This document shows, one piece after another, positions 34,880-44,675 of a stretch of 64,000 bases of DNA (the first letter of the stretch is position 1; every line of letters starts with the position of its first letter). Position numbers and translations under genes: made by a program. The notes beneath the pieces were generated by a model. The model saw only the letters and a list, made by a program, of their open reading frames with translations, was not told the DNA's origin and did not search any database. The DNA is from Russula earlei (lineage: Eukaryota > Basidiomycota > Agaricomycetes > Russulales > Russulaceae). The stretch lies in contig JAGFNK010000055.1 of assembly GCA_025769875.1 (NCBI GenBank), positions 1 through 64,000 of the forward strand. Direction: 5' to 3'.

Positions 34880-35035
34880 ACAGGGAACTCCGAGCCCTGA
34901 AGCACGGGCTGGTACCAGACCCGATACTCCCTCTGGGTATGTATCCGAGAGGAAAGATGGGGTATCGGGTCTGGTACCAGCCCCATGTCCTCACCGCGCG
35001 TTCCAACTCGCGCTTCAGGGCTCAGAGTCGAGTCC
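34880..35035. repeat. Palindromic fold-back element near the transcription factor 3' end
   Basis: Two arms (GGGCTGGTACCAGACCCGAT and its complement) face each other around ~35 bp. Outer matching pieces GAGCCCTGAAGC and GCTTCAGGGCTC are offset by an extra ~25 bp on the right. It resembles a decayed fold-back MITE. No coding. Confidence 0.65.
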
Positions 35036-36397
35036 GCTAGAGCAACGACCTCCACACCCAGCGCATCTTCTCCCGCCACACGCCAACCTAAATCATTTGC
35101 CAATGCAGTGTGCGTGTCCATGCGCTCCACAAATGTACCTTATACGCGGTCGCTTGTCGCCCAACTCGAGGGAAGGCGGTCCCACTGCTGTACATTGCTG
35201 GGACAATGTCGTCTGTATCGGGGGTTAGTTCAAATGGGCATCTCAGCACAGCCAGGGCTTGATTGGTAGGCCTGGTCTGTCCTCTCAATCTCCAGTCTTG
35301 GGCCATGGTAGACATGTTTGAGGAATCAATATATTTGTGGGAGCATGGGGGTTCAGGGTCAAGGTTTCAGAGGCTAGGGCTTGTTCTAATGTCACCAACT
35401 TTTTGGGTGATGTCACTGACAAATCTGTTCACATGTGAGACATGTGCACTGGAGTCAAGCAAGAACAACAAGTTCTTGTGAAGTTTGGGGATCTCAGTGA
35501 CAACAACAGGGGCAGTCAATGTAGGCAATTTTTGGATGATTATTTGGACAATTATTTGGCAATTTTTGAGCTTGGATAATAATTGCAATTTTTGCAATAA
35601 TTGTCAAATTGTCAAATCACCCCTGGAGGCAATTTGATGATTCTTGCTGTGATTCACAATTATTCAACCTTCCTTGTACATTGTATGTAGCAGTTTTACA
35701 ATAATTTTTTAAAGCCAGCATACTAGTCATCTCTCATCCTGCACAGACTGAAAAGCCATTATACATGGCCTAGACAGCTAACCCCAGTTCAATTTTGAAA
35801 TGTACATTGTAGCATGCCAGGTTGGGCATGTGGAGTCCATGGGACTTTGTCTGGGGGCTGGTAGGAGCAGAGGTGAGCTGAGAGCAAGGCCATACCTGAG
35901 GTGCAAAGCTCAATGCTTTAGAAGAGCCCACATGTGAGAGTGTGGGTGTGTGTGTTCTTGATGGAGAAGGAACTTTGTGGGAGACATTATTGTAGAGGCA
36001 TTCTCACTAGCAGGCAAAGACATTAATGGGATGCAATGGACTGGAAAGAACTATTATTCAAGACTGTAGCTACTAGTCCTTAAATACTTGGATGTGAAAA
36101 CAGCCATGGTGTGCACTTTTGGCTTGGTCTTATAATGATGCTTATATGCTACTTGAAGGCAACTTCATCACCTAGTGAGAATGTATTTGTTGACTTACTT
36201 AATATCCCCATGGATGGCATCAAAGAGCCTCATGAACTCAATGAGTACCTCTTGAAGCCAGTGGAGAAGGTCTGGGACCCCATTGCCTGGTGGTGGAACC
36301 ACTGTAACACCTATCCAAAATTATTGAAGATAGGGAAGAACCAGGTAATCAAAAGACATGGGATAAAAAGACAAGATATAACAAAAGATCCTATTCC
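35036..36397. other. Start of the second repeat block, unclassified
   Basis: From about 35270 the sequence turns AT-rich and gene-free. A tract at 35510-35640 is built of short AATTGCAA/CAATTTTTG units with local inverted symmetry. No coding homology recognised. Probably an old element into which LTR C2 inserted, but I found no ends for it. Confidence 0.4.
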
Positions 36398-36541
36398 TGT
36401 TATGATCTACCCCTCCTTTGGTCCATCACTAAACCTCTATTGTTTTATCTTGAATTGTTTCCACCCTCATCCCCTTGACTATATCTCATCCCTTGATATT
36501 GATCCTCTTCTATTGTTTCACATGTATCATTTCACCCTGTG

Positions 36542-38392
36542 TGTCATGAACCATTTCCCAGAGAGGGCCCTTGAAGGGCCCTTCCTTATTAGAGGAAACC
36601 CAGGCTCCATGGTGCCACCCTGTTCACATGACCAAAAGGGGTGAGTAGAGGTGTTCACAATATGATGCATGCATTGTTGCATGATTGATTCTAGGCACAA
36701 TTGACATACAGCAAGCCCTACATAGTGGCAACCTATCTAACAGTAAAGGACAGTATTAAAGCTCCCTAAGGACCCTTTAAGGTGACCTCAAGTGCCCTAC
36801 ATTGGACGTTAATGAAGATACTATAGGCCCTAGAAGGTGTTATTAGACTAACTCTAATAACCTTAGAATGAACTATAAGGCAGTACTAAGGACCTTAATA
36901 TGGAGATTAGGATTGACTCTAAGGACCCTAATAAAACCTTATAAGGGGCCTTATAGGAAACACTATTTCACTGTCAATGTTACAACATTTTCCTTTTACA
37001 TTTACTTCTCACCTTTGCTATGGACTGCTTGCTTTTGTACATCCCTTTACTTACTGGTCTCGTGATCTCTTATGTCTTGTGATCCCTTCTGTGTTATTAT
37101 TTGATCCATACATGTCCAGGTAACACTGGATTGCTGTTACTTTCCCTTTGTTTGGTTCTCTTTCCTCTTATACTTACTTCTTAGTTTCAACTGTGCAATG
37201 CTGTGCACCTACTGTGCAGCACAGTCATTTGGTTCTGACTCATTCATGGCCTCATTCCTATGACTCCTACTTATTATGACTCCTACTATACTAGGAGCAC
37301 AGTCAAAGCGCAGCTATTGCTGTGCTTCTCCTGTATATATAAGCTCAGTACTTTGTGACCAAAGCCCTAAGCTTGGTCTCTTGTAGAATCCAACCTACTC
37401 TTGTCCAACATATTTGCCTGCAACCCACTTCGCTCCTAATCCTCAAACCACATCCACCTCTCCATTTCATCAACTCTTCACACACACACACACCACCTAC
37501 CATCTACTCTCTCCCTATCCCTTCCTCCCCTAAGAGTCTCTCTTCACTCTACTGAGAAGAGCTCTCCTCCTTCAAGACATACCTTCTTCTCTCTGCATGT
37601 TCAAGGTCTATGATGGACTTGAATGCATATAGCTAGTGGAACCAGCCCTAGTCTATCCCATTACAAACTTACCCTAGCTTCTCAATGGACCAAGTTGTAC
37701 TATGAAGGGTCTATTGGCCATAACCTGCTTAGAATAAAACACTTCAACTGCTGCAGGGATCCTTACTCTTTACAATGGGAACCAGCCCATTCACCTGAAC
37801 ACACTTTTTACTATCAACTTGACTTCAGGCTTGAGAACTGACACAGCTCGTTACCATGACAGTCAAATACCCCCAAGTCCCCAAATGACCAGCCCTAAAC
37901 TAACTAACAGTAAATGAATCAGATGCTTTGCATTCACACTAAGCAGTGAACACATGGACACTAAAGGCCCTTACTCATCATTATGGGCCTTCTTACTCAG
38001 CAGCTTACTGAGCATGACTGAGCATGCTCACTAAGCATGTTCTGACTTCTTACTCATCTGTCATTATGCTTGATAACAAGGTTATGACTTGTTCTCTATT
38101 TAGCAGTTCCCTTGTAGTATATAAGCACACAATAAAGTAGCAGACTGTCTTCAGACTGTCCATTTGATTGTGGCACTCCATTACTGAGGGTACTCCTTGT
38201 GACCACCCTGTCTAGCACACACTGGCTTTCTCTCTCCATGATCACCTCTCACAGCCAATACCAGTACCCCTCTGGTATTTGCTACTTGTGTGGACTATAC
38301 TTCTTGCCAACTTCCTTCTCAAACTCAGTCAACTCATCTCTGAGCTACTCCCTCACTCTTGAACTGGATTGTTCAACAGTGAGTTCTTGACA
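36542..38392 (+). repeat. Solo LTR, family A (copy A3), carrying B4
   Basis: The ends are TGTCATGAACC...GTTCTTGACA, net 962 bp. Flanks CTGTG and CCATG agree at three of five positions; both differences are transitions. A TATATAAG box and AATAAA signal lie near 38110-38135. Confidence 0.8.
36978..37861 (+). repeat. Solo LTR, family B (copy B4)
   Basis: 884 bp, TGTTACAAC...CATGACA, with the perfect duplication GTCAA (36973-36977 and 37862-37866). It lies inside LTR A3. Confidence 0.92.
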
Positions 38393-39126
38393 CCATGTTT
38401 CATCTATTGTTCTGATCCCTTTATGCTACTGGTCCTAGCTCCGTTTATTGTTCTGCTTATAGTACTGTACAGCCTTGCCTCATACAGTATTTAAGCACCT
38501 GTAGAAGCTGGGGAATGTCCCAAGCTTAGCTTTGTCTCATATCCTGTTGCATCCCTTGCCTTGTACCCTCTCTCAAAAATTCACAAGTTGCTTGTGCTGG
38601 CTTACACCTTGCTTGACATCAACACACTAGGAGGAACCCTTGTGTTCCTCTTGCTCCTCTCTTGCTCTATCCTCATCCTCCTCTTCTGTGAAACAACCAG
38701 GAGACCAACTCTGTCAGCAGACCAGTCAATAGTTTGACTTGGTCTTGAGATGCAAAACCACTGAACTGGTCTTCTTAGATCAGCCCCATTGAATCCACTG
38801 AACCAAGTCCAGGGACTTGGCCTCCACTGAACCAGAGCTAATGCTCAAACAGCCATGACACCATAACAATTCCAATGAGTAAGAGTCCACAAGCACAGGG
38901 CAGTGCAACAATGATGATGGGTGAGGTGTTATGGCAGTGAGCTGTTGGGTAGAGCAGCAATGACAACAATGAATGTGTCATCCAGGTCCATGCATAGATA
39001 TATGGTGGGGGCAAGGACAATGGTTGAAAGATGATGATGGAAGGGCAAGAGTGGGATGAAAGGGAGTTGACAATAGGCAAGAGCATAATGATGAATAGAT
39101 GGGGGAGCATGAGAAACTAGCAGCAC

Positions 39127-40184
39127 TGTTGTGATCTGTCCCTCCTTTGGCTTGTCAAACTGACTCTTGTTTCACCTTTTACACAATTCACATTCATTTC
39201 CTTGGTTATGTTTCATCCCTTGTTCTTGATCTCCTTCTCTTCTTGATCCACATTTCATATATATTCTACCTTCATCTTCTTGACAATGTTTTGGCTATTG
39301 CTCCTGATATCTTTTTGCTATTGGCTCAGATCTCACCTATTGTTCTGTTTATAGTACTGTACAGCCTCAGCCTATACAGTATTTAAGCACCTGTAGAAGT
39401 CAGGGAATCCCCCAAGCTTAGCTTTGTCTCATTTCCTGTTGCATGCCTTGCCTTGTATCCTCTCTCAAATCACAAGTCTCTTGTGCTGGCTTACACCTTG
39501 CTTGACTTGAGTTCACTACAAGGGACCCTTGTGTTCCTCTTCCTCTTCATGCTCTCCATCCTCATCCTCCTCTAACCAGAAGATTGACTCTGTCCATGGA
39601 CCAGTCAATAGTTTGATATGGTCTTGTAATGCTAAACCCTTAAAACCAGTCTCTTCAAGCTGGCCCCACTGAACCATTGAACCAAGTCTAGGGACTTGGC
39701 CTGTTAGGAATCAACCTGTGTTCTGGATTGACTGCTTACCTATGTTTGCTTACTCACCTGCTTACTGATTGGCTGACTGATGCTTAGTGATTGCTTACTG
39801 TTTTGATGACTGTTGCTTACTGATTGCTTACTGACCTGATGACTGTTGCTAGGAAAGAATGACTCATGGGTGAGTCATTATTGATACTTTTTGTTTGAAA
39901 TACCTCTTATTGGATAGTAGAGGGTCTCAGCTATGTGCTTCTTGAGTTTTGTACAAATCAGATCAGCAGTTATCATGATATGGTATAAATACTCTGATGT
40001 ATCAAAAGTTGAGCCTAATGCTCAACTTACTCTTTAAATCTTCACCATTCTCAAAACTTTCAAAGTCTAGTGCTTGAACTATATCAAGCAACTCTATCAC
40101 TTTAGAAGCAATTAAGATTAAGTGAATCTTAACATAGCCCCACTAAGTCTGGGCTAAGACTCAAACAGCCACAGTGCCATAACA
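39127..40184 (+). repeat. Solo LTR, family C (copy C3), carrying E2
   Basis: The ends are TGTTGTGATC...CCATAACA. Flanks are AGCAC/GGCAC (four of five). Net length is 620 bp. The leader GTACTGTACAGCCT is shared with C1 and C2. Confidence 0.82.
39702..40134 (+). repeat. Solo LTR, family E (copy E2)
   Basis: 433 bp, TGTTAGGAATC...ATCTTAACA, flanks TGGCC/TAGCC (four of five). It is about 100 bp shorter than the other E copies because of an internal deletion in the 3' half. Twin bZIP sites at 39860-39877, TATAAATA at 39984-39991. Confidence 0.82.
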
Positions 40185-40405
40185 GGCACAGGGGATGGAT
40201 GAAGACAAGATGGGTGAGGTGGCAATGATGTCACACCATGGGTTGATACATGGAGGAGCTGAGCTTTGACTCCAAGACCAATGATGGAGGCATTGAACAG
40301 TGAGGCAAGTGATGTTGGTGGTGATTGAATTGAGCTATTGTCACTGTTCCTGGAGCATAGAGTGGGGAACATGGTGATGATAATGTTAAAAGGGGAATGC
40401 AAATG

Positions 40406-41026
40406 TGTTAAGGCTCCAAAGTGCCTTGAATAAGATCAATGGTCACATCTATAAACACATTCCTACCAATGCAGATATGCTTGAGTCAAGCAAGCAATAC
40501 TTATGAAGGGGAAGGAGTGTTATGTCCTTCGAGAGTATGGCAACAAGATGAGAGGGGCTCTGCAGATGGGGTAGGAGTCAACTGTTTGGGATTGGCAAAC
40601 TAAGTCAAGCTTAAGGCTCAACTACTATGAACTAGGGCTTTATATAGCCCTCAGGGATAAGGTTCTTGCTACTGTAAGTACTGGTTGATGCTAAAGTAGC
40701 AAGGACAGCTCATAGAAGCAATAGTTGCTTCTGATATAAATGATCTCAGTGCTGGAAGCATTAGTTGCTTCTATAGTAGCAATCTCAGTGTCATAAGTAC
40801 TTTCCTAATCAGGAAACAATGTATGTAGCAGTACAGGAACATCTGGAACAGAAGCAATGTGATTCATGGCTTCTGTATCACTTCAACAGAAGTATACAAT
40901 CAACATGTTCTGAACACAATGTCAAAGAACATAAATGGTCAAGTTCTAACACATGTGTGATGCAAACAATGCAGTCCATAGTTCAGGTGTTCCAGCATCT
41001 TCCGGACCCCAAACCACTTGGTAACA
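40406..41026 (-). repeat. Solo LTR, family D (copy D2)
   Basis: 621 bp with the perfect duplication AAATG (40401-40405 and 41027-41031). It is the complement of D1 along its whole length. Confidence 0.92.
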
Positions 41027-41340
41027 AAATGGGAAGGAGAAAGAGGGGGAAAGAAAGGGCTGATAAGAAAATAGAAGTAAAGGACTGAGGGTGCAGCAAT
41101 CAGCACACATGAGCACCAGTAGGGCAGGGAGCACACCAGGGACTTCAAGAACAAAACACAATCTGATACATTTGTTGGCTCACTTTTTATACATACTGGT
41201 TGGTATGCTATTTGTAAATATGCATCATATCTTTCATACAGCAGTAAGAAAGTTTTGTATCCATGTAAAGTAATCTCACCATTGTGGTGTTTGGCTGTAG
41301 CATTGAGCTTGTATCCCAGGTGCTTGGTAGTGTCATGTTA
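41027..41340. other. Host sequence between LTR D2 and the LTR E cluster
   Basis: About 310 bp of unclassified repeat-block DNA without coding signal. It starts purine-rich and becomes AT-rich. It may belong with 38869-39126 and 40185-40405 to one older element split by C3 and D2. Confidence 0.35.
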
Positions 41341-41483
41341 TGTTAGGATTTGACTCAGGTTCATGTTTGATTACCTATAATTGCTTACTTGTATCTGCTT
41401 ACTGTCTGCTTACTGATTCACTGACTGATGCTTTGTGATCACTGACTGATAGGATGACTGGTGCTTAGTGATTACTTAACGGA

Positions 41484-42029
41484 TGTTAAGATCTGACTGA
41501 TCTTATTCCTACTCTTTGTGAAAAAGTTGCTTGATATAGTTCAAGCACTAAACTTCGTATCCTTTGATATTATCTCAGGAAGAATAGGTGTAAGAGAAGA
41601 GAGGGGCCTCTTTCACTTAGAGTGATCTATATAGTTTGTTTAGAATTGTTGACAAGATAATTGTGTCTTGTAGAAGAGAGTAAGTCAAGCGTAAGGCTCA
41701 ACTTCTTAGTAGTACAGACTATTTATACGATATCTCAACAACTACTGATCCAATTTGTACGAAACTTGGGGTGCACATAGCTGGGAACCAGTAGTATCCA
41801 AATACGTAAAGCGCAATTCGAGAATGTCAGAAATGACTCACGCGTGAGTCATTCTTTCCTAGTATCTGTCATCATTCAGTGAGTAGTGAGTAAGCTATTA
41901 CCAATCAGTCAGTAAGCAGATCAGTAAGCAATCACTAAGACAGATGAATAAGCATATGTGAGTAAACGGAAATGAGTCATCAGAGCATAGGCAGATAGAC
42001 GAGCACAAGGAAGCACAAGAATCCTAACA
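41484..42029 (-). repeat. Solo LTR, family E (copy E4), nested in E3
   Basis: 546 bp, complement orientation. Flanks ACGGA and CCAGA agree at only three positions, so the duplication is weak. The twin bZIP palindrome at 41834-41851 has a CGCG spacer. Confidence 0.8.
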
Positions 42030-42384
42030 CCAGACTGATGACAGATACTAGGAAAGAATGACTCACATGTGAGTCATTCCTGATACTTTCAAATTGTGGT
42101 TCTCATTTTTGGATAGTAGAGGGTCTCAGCTATGTGCTCCCCGAGTTTCATATGAATCAGATCAGCTGTTATGGAGATACAGTATAAATACTCTGGTGTA
42201 TTGAGAGTCAAGCCTTATGTTTGACTTACTTTTTGAATTACATGCAATTCTTATTCTCTCAAACCAAGTCACTGCTCTAAGTAAAAAAGGCCCTTCTCAT
42301 CTCAATCCATTCACTCTTCCTAAGATAATATCAAAGGATTTGAAGTCTAGTGCTTGAACTATATCAAGCAACTCTTTCACTAGA

Positions 42385-42907
42385 TGTTAAGATCTGACAG
42401 ATCTTGTTACCAACTCTTTAGTGAAAGAGTTGCTTGATATAGTTCAAGCACTAGACTTCAAATCCTTTGATATTATCTTGGGAAGAGTATATGTAAGAGA
42501 AGAGAGGGACCTCTTTCACTTAGAGTGATCACTCGAGTTTGTTGAGAAAGTTTGACAAGATGATATTATCTTGTTGAGAGAGTAAGTTGAGCATAAGGCT
42601 TGACTTCTTGGTACAGCAGAGTATTTATACTATATCTCAACATTGGCTGATCCGATTCATACGAAACTTGGGGTGCACATAGCTAAGAACCAGTAGTATC
42701 CAAAAACATAGAGCGCAATTCGAAAGTGTCAGAAATGACTCACATGTGAGTCATCCTTTCCTAGTATCTGTCATCAAATGACAACCAGTGAGTAATCAAT
42801 CGGTAAGCAATCAGTAATTGAATCACTAAGCAAATCACTAAGCAGAAGTAAGCAGAGATGAGTCACCAAAGCATAAGTAAGCAGATGAGAACACAAGAAT
42901 CCTAACA
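42385..42907 (-). repeat. Solo LTR, family E (copy E5), nested in E3
   Basis: 523 bp with the perfect duplication CTAGA (42380-42384 and 42908-42912). Twin bZIP sites at 42736-42753. Its junction with E3 creates a long near-perfect inverted repeat centred near 42400. Confidence 0.9.
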
Positions 42908-42942
42908 CTAGAGCAGAAATTAAGATCAAATAGATCTTAACA

Positions 42943-43462
42943 TGTTAGGATTTGACTCACATTCATGATTGACTGTTTACCTATGTTTGCTTACTCTTTC
43001 TGCTTACTGATCTGCTGACTGATGCTTGGTTATCGTTATCACTGACTGATCTGCTGACTGATGCTTAGGGATTGCTTACTGGATTGATGACAGATACTAG
43101 GAAAGAATGACTCACACATGAGTCATTCCTGATACCTTCAAATTGTGGTTCTCATTTTTGGATAGTAGTAGGTCCCAGCTATGTGTCCCCCAAGTTTCAT
43201 ATGAATCAAATCAGCCATTACAGAGATATGGTATAAATACTCTGATGTGTTAGGAGTTGAGCCTTATGCTTGACTTACTCTTCAAATTCTACACAATTCT
43301 CACTCTCTCAACAAAGTAACTGCTCTAAGCAATAAGAGGCCCCTCTCACCTCTTTCATTCACTCTACCTGAGATAGTATCAAAGGATTTGAAGTCTAGTG
43401 CATGAACTATATCAAGCAACTCTATTGCTAGAGCAGAAATTAAGATTGAACAAAATTTAACA
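42943..43462 (+). repeat. LTR, family E (copy E6), directly abutting E3
   Basis: 520 bp, TGTTAGGATTTG...AATTTAACA. There is no base between E3 and E6. The sequence before E3 (TGTTA) and after E6 (TGTCA) agrees at four of five positions, as if the pair had inserted together. Twin bZIP sites at 43108-43125. Confidence 0.82.
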
Positions 43463-44675
43463 TGTCATTAAGATATTGCCATCATGGCTCACAACTGAGT
43501 TAAGCTTTTAATCTTTTTTAATATGGGTGATCAGAGGCTAGTGAGATAACTGTGAGATTGAGACAAATAGTCAATTGAACATTGTGCCCCCACAAAGGGG
43601 GCTTTCCAAAAAATTTATCCTGGTTCCTTTTGGAACCAGAGGCATAGCATGTCACACTGTGAGGGTGCTCCACATGTCTTCATCTTTAGGCAGGCTGTAA
43701 TCTGCCAAGGACAACAGTTGGAGGGATGAAGGACAATGGGAAGGAGGAACACATGGAGGTGCAGGGGTGCAGGTACACATCTTGTGAATTTCCCAGCCAG
43801 CAGAAGTAAATTTTTGACAGGTTGAGAAGCCAGGCAAAATCATGCAATGATCAAAATGAAAAATCATGATGGTCAAAGGTTGCATGATTTTTGAGGTGAT
43901 TAAGTGCTCAATAATTGGCAACTTGATTGTGCATTAATCACCTTAATTGACTGCCCCTAATGCCAAGGCAATTGTGTACCACAGAGAGGGAAAACTATGG
44001 GATTGTCTTTGCATCCTAAAGACAATTCAGATAAAGAGCTTGAAGGGTTGCAAGCACACAAGTTTTGAGGCAATATCCAGTGAATTCACAGGAGAACAAG
44101 GCTTGTTCTCTGACACAGTCAGGCTTATTTACAAGTCAGGGGACAGCTATTTCAAGTCCTTGCTACAGTCACAAGGCAATCAGGGGTGGGAATGAGGGCA
44201 AGTCATACAGCACATGAGTTTCACAAGAATGAGTCATACCAAACAAGGTAAACACAAGTCATGTCCAGGTAGGCCAGCCTGGTTGCCAGTCCAGTTCACA
44301 GTCCCAGACCCATGACACAACTATGTAGTCACCACAGTATCTTGTATGGTCATATCTTGAGACTACAGTTGGATCAAATCTTGCTGGGCCCCCTAGAGCT
44401 GATAGCAGTGCAATGGGTTGGGTGTCAACAACCCAGTCGAGCCGGTAACTGGCGGGAGCCAGCGCCATTTGAGCTTACGTACGAAGTACGTGAGAAGACC
44501 TTTGTGCGGGTATGAAAAATTTGTATTTGTATTTTTCCATTTATGTTCCCCCCTTTTTTTTTAACAGGGGCGACCACGCGGAAATGAAGATGAAATTCAT
44601 CGATAGTGATTGTCCCAAAATGCTGTATATTTCAACAGCATAAAATAGCAGACCCGTCTTCACTCTGAGGCGAAA
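43463..44675. other. Right edge of the second repeat block and promoter of the NIS synthetase gene
   Basis: Up to about 44400 this is AT-rich, non-coding repeat-block DNA, including a short inverted pair GGTTCC/GGAACC near 43622-43640. From about 44420 genic composition returns. The 44520-44675 interval should hold the core promoter and 5' leader of the next gene. No clear TATA box. Confidence 0.4.

Larger units (their letters stand above)
36398..38868 (+). repeat. Solo LTR, family C (copy C2), carrying A3
   Basis: The ends are TGTTATGATC...CCATAACA, with the perfect duplication ATTCC (36393-36397 and 38869-38873). Net length is 615 bp after removing A3. Confidence 0.88.
41341..42942 (+). 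repeat. LTR, family E (copy E3), carrying E4 and E5
   Basis: It starts TGTTAGGATTTG and ends AGATCTTAACA. Net length is 523 bp after removing two reverse-oriented LTR E copies. Twin bZIP sites lie at 42059-42076 and TATAAATA at 42183-42190. Its last base directly touches the first base of E6. Confidence 0.82.

Noticed and set aside
35270..44460. One large transposon enclosing the whole second block
   Set aside because: I searched both edges for inverted repeats or a target duplication and found none convincing.
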